NCBI GenBank assembly: GCA_964502635.1
Contig: CAZCXI010000033.1
Location: 1 to 31,831, forward strand
Length of the DNA: 31,831 nucleotides
Reading direction: 5' to 3'
From: C00003060 sp964502635
GTDB lineage: Bacteria > Desulfobacterota > Desulfobacteria > Desulfobacterales > C00003060
The notes under the pieces are model-generated. The model was not told where the DNA came from and made no database searches. It saw only the letters and a list, made by a program, of their open reading frames with translations. Below are positions 16,456 through 23,257 of the stretch, piece by piece; the first letter of the stretch is position 1, and the number at the start of each line of letters is the position of its first letter. Position numbers and translations under genes: made by a program.

Positions 16456-17625
16456 CTAATCTGATTTATTGGGAAGTCCCACCAGATCATTGCCTTCCAT
16501 CTTGCCCTCACCGGCAACGAGGATGGCCTCGGCAGCGTCGCCTCCGAAAAGCTTCACGACCTTGATCGTGCCCTTGAAGGGGCCTCGCTGAAACCCCATG
16601 GAAACCTTGGCGATGGGGTGGATGATTTCTTTTCCCGGGCCGTACGCGGCCAGGATGTCACCGGGCTTCAACCCGGATGCCTCCCCGGCACTCAGGTAAA
16701 CACTTTTTCCTTCCACCATGGCCACGCGGGAAAGCCATTCATACTTGGCTGCTTTCTTTTCCAAGATAAGCGCCAACCTGCCTACAAGCTCTTCTAACAG
16801 CGGGCCTTGTCCATCAGCCGCAGAAGGAGTTGACCCTGTTTCTTCTCCTTGAGTCACGGGCCGGCCGGAGAAGCCGTCCACCAGGGTATAATCCACGCGG
16901 CCCTTAAAGCCCTCAGCCTCATGGAGCAGAGCCAGCTTGTCCACAAAAAGGACCAGGCGCGCCGCCGGATAGATTCCCAGGGCCCGGGCAATTTTCGCCG
17001 TGTTCATTGGACTGACAGCCAGGCCCTGCTCGATCAAGATGTCTTCGACGTCTTGAGGCCCAACGAGAAGGAGTTGTGGGTGGACGTCAAACTGATTTCT
17101 CACCGCCTCAAGGAGTGGCCCCTTCATGTCCCCAGCGGCCTGGTAAACCTCCGGAAGCACCACCAGTGCCACCTTGGATCGCAGCGTCCGTGAGCGTTGA
17201 GTCCCTGGGGTGGCCGTGGCCACCCGGGCAGGTCCGCCGGCCGCGACAGGAGGCTTCTCACCCTGCTGCTGTGTTGGGTGGGAAAGCGTCTGTTCTTCTC
17301 CCACGGCCTTTTCCAATCTGGCCAGGCGTTGTTCAGTGTTTTCTTGTTTGGCCTCGAGTTTCTTCCGATCCTCCCACCACGCATTCAGGTCAATCGTGTT
17401 GCTGTGGTTTTTCTGGCGAAAATAGTCGCTCGAAACCATCCACGGATTATCAACGACTTGTTCTTCCCACGCCTGACGAGATTTTTCCTCTGCCGAGAGC
17501 TCCTGCTTTGGTTTTTCGGCCTGGGTGGCGCTTTTTTTTGTGGCACAGGCGGCACAGACACATAGCAACAATACTGAGAGATTCAACAGAGCAAAACGAA
17601 CAGGTCTTAATGGCATGGGATCCAT
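16456..17625 (-). CDS. Probable lipoprotein with FlgT-C-like tail
   Basis: A 389-residue exported protein of unknown role. The N-terminus is basic then hydrophobic (LLNLSVLLLC) and ends at CAAC, a plausible though unusual lipobox with Cys at -3. A Lys/Glu-rich and Gln-rich linker with a short coiled coil follows (about 55-130). A middle domain (about 145-260) has VVLPEV and QDVEDILIEQGL and resembles CsgG/TolB-type N-terminal folds. The last 90 residues (VYLSAGEASGLKPGD, then IAKVSMGF and AEAILV) look like the C-terminal domain of FlgT, a flagellar-motor envelope protein. No flagellar genes are near. The start is ATG 17625 or 17616, and longer frames have no export signal at their start. A terminator separates it from the porin upstream. 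Confidence 0.7.
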   Translation of the reverse strand: MDPMPLRPVRFALLNLSVLLLCVCAACATKKSATQAEKPKQELSAEEKSRQAWEEQVVDNPWMVSSDYFRQKNHSNTIDLNAWWEDRKKLEAKQENTEQRLARLEKAVGEEQTLSHPTQQQGEKPPVAAGGPARVATATPGTQRSRTLRSKVALVVLPEVYQAAGDMKGPLLEAVRNQFDVHPQLLLVGPQDVEDILIEQGLAVSPMNTAKIARALGIYPAARLVLFVDKLALLHEAEGFKGRVDYTLVDGFSGRPVTQGEETGSTPSAADGQGPLLEELVGRLALILEKKAAKYEWLSRVAMVEGKSVYLSAGEASGLKPGDILAAYGPGKEIIHPIAKVSMGFQRGPFKGTIKVVKLFGGDAAEAILVAGEGKMEGNDLVGLPNKSD

Positions 17626-17799
17626 CTCTTTCTCATGTTTTCTTCCAGCCGAGATGTTTTTTAATCTTCGGGCAGACGGGCATACAGCCATTGATAGGGA
17701 CCGGCTTTCCAGTGGTGGGAGCATAGGAGAAATCGCTTTTTGTGTCAAGGATGAAAGCTCAAAGCCGTCAGGTTTCAATTGATCGCTGTGATGGTGCAC

Positions 17800-17836
17800 G
17801 AAAAAAGGCCCGGCCTGGGATCACCAAGCCGGGCCT
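17800..17836 (-). terminator. Intrinsic terminator after the porin gene
   Basis: Perfect 9-bp arms (AGGCCCGGC at 17806-17814 and GCCGGGCCT at 17828-17836) are followed on the minus strand by a run of six T (17800-17805). It lies about 30 bp after the porin stop, so it should end the porin transcript before the lipoprotein gene. Confidence 0.9.
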
Positions 17837-17867
17837 GTAAACCGATACACGGGATGTCAGCTCCACA

Positions 17868-19568
17868 TTAGAAGAACCAGATAATCTCCGCTGCGTATCG
17901 CTGAGAGATGTCGTTAGAGGAATCTCCCTGTGCAAAAGGAACTTCCCTGGCATAGGCATCCAGGGCCTGAGTAATGTCCTCCGCACCATCACCCGGGAAC
18001 AGGAAGGTCACACCGAGTTTCAAGGTGACTCCCTTATATGGCGTGTAGGAGAGCTCATTGTTCCACTCAGTTCCCATGTACTCATCAANNNNNNNNNNNN
18101 NNNNNNNNNNNNNNNNNNNNNNNNNNNNNNNNNNNNNNNNNNNNNNNNNNNNNNNNNNNNNNNNNNNNNNNNNNNNNNNNNNNNNNNNGTAGTAGGCCTC
18201 AACGGCACTGGCTTCGTTAAACCACATGGCCATCACGTTGCCTTTATAGCTCCAGTTGCCGTCTGCGACGTTAAGACCGCCGCCAACCATGACGAAGCCG
18301 GGGTTATCGAGGTCGTTGGTGCCGGTGATGCCGCCACCCTGGTACCATGTGGTGCCGTAGTAGGCGGGAAACATGCTGTATTCGATCTGGCCCAAGAGCG
18401 GATTGCCGTCATGGGAGATAGACTGCTCCGTCCCAAACCTGGGCGAAAACCGGCTGATGCCGGTCACCGGGGCAAAGCCCTCAAGGTCGTCGTCCAGGGG
18501 ATCATCGTCACCCTGCAGGTAGTAACCACCAATGTGGGGCTCAAACTTCTTGATGCCGACGTTCTCGCTGAGATCGAGCGCAACGTCGCCGAAGACGGCC
18601 CATGATTTGATGTCTGCGTCTGATGTGTCCAACTCCTGAGCGGTTCCGTCAATGGTCACTGTCCTGGTCGAGCCCGGGGCATCAAAGTTACCAAAAGAGT
18701 AAGCAACCTCAAGCATCGGCTTGAATATGCCGTAGGTGCCCTTTCCCTGAAGAGCGGCCACATACTGATCGACTTGTGGACCCAGGAAGTGGTTCTCATT
18801 GTAGATGAAAAAGCCTTCCAGAAACGTCGAATCGATCTCACGGCCCAGTTTGCCGTACATCAGGGTCCGGTCTTGGTCCTTCGCTTGATGGGTCGATCCC
18901 GTGGCGTTTGGGCTATTCAGGCCGTAAGCAGCTTCCTGCTCTTTTTTCTTGATGTACCAGGCGCTCCACTGCCAGCCCTCTGCACCACCGGTCAGGCCGA
19001 TGCCCGGGTCATCATCCGCGTAGACCATGCCGCCAAAGGCGATGTCCGTACCCCTGGCATCCCATCCGGCTCTAAGCCGTGAAGACAAACAGGGGATATT
19101 GAAACTGGCGCTCAACCGTTCGATCCCGAACTGCTGGCTCTGTTTGCCCAGGGCGAAGTCCGTCCGGTCGGCGGCCGAGCTGTTCAAGACCGTGTCCGTC
19201 TCAAGCATCATGTAGACGTCCCAGTCCTGGGCCTTGGCAAAGTTGAAGAACAGCCGATCCTCAGTGCCGATATAGCTGTCCTTGACCGCGCCGGCCCGTT
19301 CGGTAAGATGGGACCTGGTGCTATCTGAGAGCACGGCCTGATGGCGGAGGCCGGCGGCGGCCCTTGCCTCCTGAGGGCCGGTCAGGTTATCACTTAGACC
19401 GAAGTCCCGATCGATCTCGCCCGTGGGAATCATCCTCACCTGGGCCCCCATCCGCAGGCTGATGTCGCCCGGGACCGTGACCTCCACCGACCCTGGGCCG
19501 GCCATGGCAGGTACTGCCAAGAGCACACCCAGAGTCAGGGCAAGCAAACTGATTGCGATTTTTTTCAT
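17868..19568 (-). CDS. Outer-membrane porin, interrupted by an assembly gap
   Basis: An exported beta-barrel protein. ATG 19568 follows a strong GGAGG ribosome binding site and begins a classic signal peptide (MKKIAISLLALTLG, cleavage likely after VPAMA). The mature part is rich in Gly, Asp, Asn and aromatic residues in alternating strand patterns, and ends in Trp-Phe-Phe, the usual barrel C-terminus. Such porins pass small polar solutes, but the specificity here is unknown. The frame is open on both sides of a 100-N gap (18089-18188). The true missing length is unknown, so the 566-codon count is provisional. It is transcribed alone, ending at the terminator at 17800-17836. Confidence 0.85.
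   Translation of the reverse strand: MKKIAISLLALTLGVLLAVPAMAGPGSVEVTVPGDISLRMGAQVRMIPTGEIDRDFGLSDNLTGPQEARAAAGLRHQAVLSDSTRSHLTERAGAVKDSYIGTEDRLFFNFAKAQDWDVYMMLETDTVLNSSAADRTDFALGKQSQQFGIERLSASFNIPCLSSRLRAGWDARGTDIAFGGMVYADDDPGIGLTGGAEGWQWSAWYIKKKEQEAAYGLNSPNATGSTHQAKDQDRTLMYGKLGREIDSTFLEGFFIYNENHFLGPQVDQYVAALQGKGTYGIFKPMLEVAYSFGNFDAPGSTRTVTIDGTAQELDTSDADIKSWAVFGDVALDLSENVGIKKFEPHIGGYYLQGDDDPLDDDLEGFAPVTGISRFSPRFGTEQSISHDGNPLLGQIEYSMFPAYYGTTWYQGGGITGTNDLDNPGFVMVGGGLNVADGNWSYKGNVMAMWFNEASAVEAYYXXXXXXXXXXXXXXXXXXXXXXXXXXXXXXXXXXDEYMGTEWNNELSYTPYKGVTLKLGVTFLFPGDGAEDITQALDAYAREVPFAQGDSSNDISQRYAAEIIWFF
18089..18188. other. Assembly gap of 100 N
   Basis: Exactly 100 unknown bases inside the porin gene. 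The round number is a common placeholder, so the real distance may differ and could include repeated strand sequence that prevented assembly. Confidence 0.98.
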
Positions 19569-19962
19569 CGTCTTTCCTCCTGTTAAGAAATTCAGAAATA
19601 TCGCTTGGTTCGTCCAACCAGATATCCCCTGGAACATGGGGAACACCCTGCCACGTTACGTAGCGCTCACCTCCTTTTCTGGCTGTTTTATTATTTTAGG
19701 ATAACAGCCCAAAATTACATGCTTTTCTTAGGCAAACTGGGGCCTTATACATATTTTCGGCCCCCTTGTCAAGGGCCATGTGTGAAAATCGTAAACATCA
19801 ATAAAGCCCGGAATATAGGCAATCTGCATGCCATCCCTTTGTGAAACCCTCTCGACGCAGGTGTCCACAAAGCCGGCCTTAATATTAGGCTGTTAATTCA
19901 ATAAGATGGCCTTAACACCCACAGTGATGGGGTGTTGAGGCAGGCGTTGTCGGGGTCCAAAA

Positions 19963-19989
19963 GTGTGTCAATTGTCACACAATTGTGTG
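19963..19989. promoter_or_regulatory. CRP/FNR-superfamily-like dyad and adjoining palindrome
   Basis: TGTGT, six bases (CAATTG), then TCACA at 19964-19979 fits the CRP-type half-site pattern TGTGA-N6-TCACA at 9 of 10 positions. It overlaps a perfect 14-bp palindrome, CACACAATTGTGTG (19976-19989). The pair sits about 400 bp from both the porin and miaA starts, so a promoter or small transcript in between may be the target. The regulator is not in the window. Confidence 0.4.
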
Positions 19990-20210
19990 CAATATCGCAC
20001 GAATTATCTATCAGTTAAGGACAGTTGGAAAGACAACAATCTCCTTGAGTGCCGATTGAGGGGTTGCCTGCTGAAAAATCAAATCTTGGCAAAACCAAAG
20101 AAGCGCGATATCAGTGACTTGAAGCCGGAGCCCCGAGGACGCATTTCCATCCGGCCCGGAGCGAGCCTCGCATGGATCTGTATCCGGATCCGGACGAAGG
20201 GAGAAACGGC

Positions 20211-20330
20211 GCCTGAACCGCAAAAGCGAGCGCATTCCCCGTAGCTTGCTGCGGGGTTAGCGAGCGTATCTAAAAAAGTCGGCGTTCCTTACGGTCGAAG
20301 ATTCCCTGTAGCTTGCTACAGGGAATCTTT
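20211..20330 (+). repeat. Hairpin-repeat core, copy A
   Basis: This block matches the middle of the two elements at 30525-30842 (inverted) and 31550-31831. It carries two dyads with the same TAGCTTGCT centre: 20237-20256 (CCCCGTAGC/GCTGCGGGG) and 20298-20329 with 15-bp perfect arms. The element ends found in the larger copies are absent, so this is a core or remnant. The second dyad followed by TTTAATTATCTTT could act as a plus-strand terminator, but no plus-strand gene precedes it. Confidence 0.75.
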
Positions 20331-20399
20331 AATTATCTTTCTGTCTTTGAAGGCACCGGGCGTTCGATCATCTTTGTTCGTTTGCGTCGTCATTGATTG

Positions 20400-21368
20400 A
20401 TGGGCTCCAATGTTTTGGACCAAGTTGCTGTCTTGCAAAAGCCATCCGTAATCATTATCTCGGGTCCCACCTGCGTTGGCAAGACCGAGGTCGCCACGAC
20501 CCTGGCCGAACCCCTGGGGGGCGAAATCATCAGTGCTGATGCCATGCAGGTCTACCGATACATGGACATCGGCACGGCAAAACCGACCCCACAGGAACAG
20601 GCCCGCGTGCGCCACCACCTGATTGACGTGGTGGACCCGGATGAGCCCTTCAGCGCGGCCCGGTTCAAGGCCGCGGCAGAGGCCGTCATCGGTGATCTCC
20701 ATAAGAAGGGGCGACCGGTTTTTGTGGTGGGCGGCACCGGCCTATACATCAAAGCCCTGACCCGAGGGCTTTTCAGGGTGCAGAAAAAAAATGGGGTTCT
20801 CCGACAGAGGTTAAGGGCAGAGGCCGAGGACCTGGGCAGCGGTGTCCTCCACCAGCGCCTTCAAGAGGTCGATCCCGTCGCAGCAGCGAGTATCCACCCG
20901 AACGATGCGTACCGGATCATACGGGCGCTGGAGGTCTTGGAGCTTACGGGAACACCCATTTCTGAACATCACAGCGCCCATGATTTTTCGGACGATCCGT
21001 ACCAGGTGCTCAAGATCGGCCTTTTTATGGATCGCGAGCGCCTCTACCGGCGGATCAACCAGCGGGTGGATCGGATGCTTGAAAGGGGATTGTTGGAAGA
21101 GGTCAAAGGATTACTCAATCGAGGTTACAGCGCCGACCTCAAATCCATGCGATCCATCGGCTACCGCCACATGACCGAGTATTTGCTGCAGAAAGTCACG
21201 TGGGATGAAACAGTGAGGCTTTTCAAGCGCGACACCCGGCGCTATGCGAAGCGACAACTCGCATGGTTCAGGGCGGATCCGCAGATGCGCTGGCTGCAAC
21301 CGTCCGAGATCGACATCATGTCCAGAGAAATAGATTCGTTCTTGACAGGAGTGGGTCTCGGCCCCTAA
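20400..21368 (+). CDS. miaA: tRNA dimethylallyltransferase
   Basis: MiaA adds a dimethylallyl group to A37 of tRNAs that read UNN codons. The P-loop is SGPTCVGKT (about 21-29), followed by EIISADAMQVYRYMDIGTAKP, the HHLIDVVDPDEPFSAARF core, and VVGGTGLYIKAL. The tail has RSIGYRHMTEYL and RRYAKRQLAWFR. At 322 residues it has normal length. ATG 20400 is used, and the ribosome binding site is weak. The stop codon lies inside the 8-bp duplication flanking the MITE-like element that follows, so that element inserted exactly at the gene's end without altering the protein. Confidence 0.95.
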   Translation: MGSNVLDQVAVLQKPSVIIISGPTCVGKTEVATTLAEPLGGEIISADAMQVYRYMDIGTAKPTPQEQARVRHHLIDVVDPDEPFSAARFKAAAEAVIGDLHKKGRPVFVVGGTGLYIKALTRGLFRVQKKNGVLRQRLRAEAEDLGSGVLHQRLQEVDPVAAASIHPNDAYRIIRALEVLELTGTPISEHHSAHDFSDDPYQVLKIGLFMDRERLYRRINQRVDRMLERGLLEEVKGLLNRGYSADLKSMRSIGYRHMTEYLLQKVTWDETVRLFKRDTRRYAKRQLAWFRADPQMRWLQPSEIDIMSREIDSFLTGVGLGP

Positions 21369-21372
21369 CTTG

Positions 21373-21546
21373 TGTCCATCCATAAATGGCCCTTTTTCCG
21401 ATGAGCGGTGTTCTCCGCGGGTTTTCGGCTGCGACGTACATCATGTACGCCTCGCCGTAAACCCTTGTGCGGCCTTGCTCATCAAAAAAATTGCTCATTT
21501 CTGAATTGGACACTGTCCAGAGCCCTCTTCGGTTCGTTGATGGGCA
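21373..21546. mobile_element. MITE-like element, copy 2 (174 bp)
   Basis: A relative of the element at 232-415. Termini are TGTCCATCC at the left and, read backwards, TGCCCATCA at the right. It is bounded by perfect 8-bp direct repeats CTAACTTG at 21365-21372 and 21547-21554. The main stem pairs 21398-21406 with 21477-21485. Compared with copy 1, two base pairs in that stem are exchanged on both sides (T-A to G-C and C-G to A-T), keeping the pairing. No transposase frame is seen. Confidence 0.8.
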
Positions 21547-21629
21547 CTAACTTGCAAAGTTCAGGCGGGCATGTTTCCAAACTGATATCGGAAAACCTAT
21601 TCTGAACAGGGGGCGACTCGCATTTTTTT

Positions 21630-22616
21630 ATGGCAACTTCGGCTTCGGAAAGACTACGGCGACTGCTTGGTTTGTTTTCCCGCGAAGATCGTTTGTTGAT
21701 CGTCATCAACGCAGACCCGGATGCCATGGCGAGCGCCATGGCCCTAAAACGCCTTTTGTGGCGACAAGTGTCTGCCACCACGATTGCCCATATCAATATA
21801 ATCAGACGGCCCGACAACCTGTCCATGATTCGGCTACTCAGGCTGGACCTCCTTCCGATGCACAAGGTCAATCTTGATGAATTTACGCGCTTCGCCATCC
21901 TCGATTCCCAGCCAGGCCACCATGAAGGCTTTGCAGGCATCAACTTTGATGTGATCATTGACCACCATCCTGCCACCGGAGCCAAAGCCCCTTTCGTAGA
22001 CATTCGCCCGGAATACGGCGCCACCTCTACTATCATGACCCAGTATCTTCGAGCGGCCAAGATCAAACCCTCTGTGAGGCTTGCCACGGGGCTGTTTTAC
22101 GGCATCAAGACGGACACGAGCGACTTCAAACGCAAGACGGTTATGGAAGATGTAAACGCCTTTCAGTTTCTCTTTCGTTATGTGAACGTTCACATGGCGA
22201 GAAGAATCGAGCAGGCGGAAATCACCCTTGATTTCCTGCAATACTACCGGAAGGCGTTAGCAGAGATGTCAGTGCGAAAGCACCGCATCCATGTTCACCT
22301 CGGGCCGGTGACGAACCCGGACATTTGCGTGTCCATTGCTGACTTTTTCATGAGAATCCATGACATTGCCTGGACGGTTGTATCCGGCACCTATCAGGGG
22401 CGATTGGTCATTATTGTGAGAAATGATGGGATTCGCAAGGATGCGGGAAAGCTGCTGGGCGAGGTTTTTGGAGAACTTGGCCAGGCAGGGGGACACAAGG
22501 CCATGGCCAGGGCAGAAATTCCGGTGAAAAATCTGGAGGGTGTGGTCGACTACCGGGATGCCGGGCCACTGACTCGCTGGGTCATCAAGAGGCTGGATAA
22601 AGGAACGTCACGGTGA
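21630..22616 (+). CDS. DHH-family phosphoesterase (NrnA-like)
   Basis: A 328-residue member of the DHH/DHHA1 superfamily, which includes nanoRNases and cyclic-dinucleotide or pAp phosphatases. Metal-binding motifs are NADPDAMASAMAL (about 27-39), ILDSQPGHH, the signature IDHHPA and GIKTDTSD. The C-terminal DHHA1 part ends with the substrate-binding GQAGGHKAMARAEI. The exact substrate cannot be decided. No good ribosome binding site precedes ATG 21630 (a G-run is about 16 nt away). It starts about 75 bp after the MITE-like element and converges with the merR gene. Confidence 0.88.
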   Translation: MATSASERLRRLLGLFSREDRLLIVINADPDAMASAMALKRLLWRQVSATTIAHINIIRRPDNLSMIRLLRLDLLPMHKVNLDEFTRFAILDSQPGHHEGFAGINFDVIIDHHPATGAKAPFVDIRPEYGATSTIMTQYLRAAKIKPSVRLATGLFYGIKTDTSDFKRKTVMEDVNAFQFLFRYVNVHMARRIEQAEITLDFLQYYRKALAEMSVRKHRIHVHLGPVTNPDICVSIADFFMRIHDIAWTVVSGTYQGRLVIIVRNDGIRKDAGKLLGEVFGELGQAGGHKAMARAEIPVKNLEGVVDYRDAGPLTRWVIKRLDKGTSR

Positions 22617-22638
22617 AGGCTTAAGGCGGAGTTTCGAT

Positions 22639-22989
22639 TTATCGCCTGCCCAGCAGGTCCCTGATGGCAAGCAGCTCGGCCCTGAGCTCTTGCAGCACCG
22701 ACGGCTTTTCGTCTTCGGCAAGCCTGGATTCTTTATGGCGCTTCCGGAGATATTGTCTGGCCCCGGCGATGGTCAATCCCTTTTCGTAAAGCAGGGCTTT
22801 TATTTCTGCAATCGTTTCTATGTCACGCTTCCTGTAAAGGCGTTGTCCGGAGCGAGACCTGACAGGGTTGATTTGTGAAAACTCTGTCTGCCAGTATCGA
22901 AGTACGTAGGCCTTAAGGCCGGTTATGGCACTAACCTCACCGATCCTGAAATACCGCTTTTCGGGTATGTCGGTCTCTGTGGGCCTCAT
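22639..22989 (-). CDS. MerR-family transcriptional regulator
   Basis: A 116-residue regulator with an N-terminal winged helix (FRIGEVSAITGLKAYVLRYW, then SRSGQRLYRKRDIETIAEIKALL). A basic helical tail may dimerise by coiled coil. No cysteine-rich metal loop is visible, so the effector is unknown. GGAG lies 7 nt before ATG 22989, which supports this start even though it places the first 53 bp inside ihfA. It is the last gene of the translation operon, a common neighbour of ihfA in this bacterial group. Confidence 0.85.
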   Translation of the reverse strand: MRPTETDIPEKRYFRIGEVSAITGLKAYVLRYWQTEFSQINPVRSRSGQRLYRKRDIETIAEIKALLYEKGLTIAGARQYLRKRHKESRLAEDEKPSVLQELRAELLAIRDLLGRR

Positions 22990-23257
22990 TGATTCGCTCC
23001 TTTAGCACTCGGCTGGCCTTGAAGGTCACGACCCTGCGGGCAGCAATGGTGGTGGTTTCACCTGTTTGAGGATTCCTGCCCCTTCGAGCCCTTCTTTCAT
23101 GGACGGAAAACTTTCCAAAGGCGGAAATCATGACCGGCTCTCCCTTGGCCAGGGCGGTCTTGACCAGCTCAAGGCCTGCGTCAACGATCGCTGCGGTCTC
23201 CCGCTTGGAAAATCCTACCTTCCGGTGGATGTCCTCGACAATATTTTTTTTGTTCAT
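22937..23257 (-). CDS. ihfA: Integration host factor alpha subunit
   Basis: IhfA pairs with IhfB to bend DNA at specific sites, acting in sigma-54 activation, recombination and replication. The HU/IHF fold is clear: DIHRKVGFSKRETAAIVD, ISAFGKFSVHERRARRGRNPQTGE and TFKASRVLKERIN. The C-terminus extends about 15 residues beyond the usual end, into the region shared with merR. The start overlaps the pheT stop as ATGA. The position after pheT is the classic bacterial one. Its product could serve the IHF-like blocks at 4064 and 4546. Confidence 0.93.
   Translation of the reverse strand: MNKKNIVEDIHRKVGFSKRETAAIVDAGLELVKTALAKGEPVMISAFGKFSVHERRARRGRNPQTGETTTIAARRVVTFKASRVLKERINEAHRDRHTRKAVFQDR

Larger units (their letters stand above)
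19569..20399. other. Long divergent intergenic region
   Basis: About 830 bp lie between porin (minus) and miaA (plus), without a convincing gene. It contains the porin leader, a 31-nt hairpin (19910-19940: CCTTAACACCC against GGGGTGTTGAGG), overlapping palindromes at 19963-19989 and a hairpin-repeat core at 20211-20330. A perfect Shine-Dalgarno-like AAGGAGGTGA occurs in the porin leader on the minus strand (19676-19667). It has no obvious start codon at proper distance. Confidence 0.6.

Noticed and set aside
17076..17726. 216-codon plus-strand frame
   Set aside because: Antisense to the lipoprotein gene. Its Pro/Arg-rich composition is typical of shadow frames.
19568..19646. 26-residue N-terminal extension of the porin
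   Set aside because: It would bury the signal peptide, and the strong GGAGG ribosome binding site directly precedes ATG 19568.
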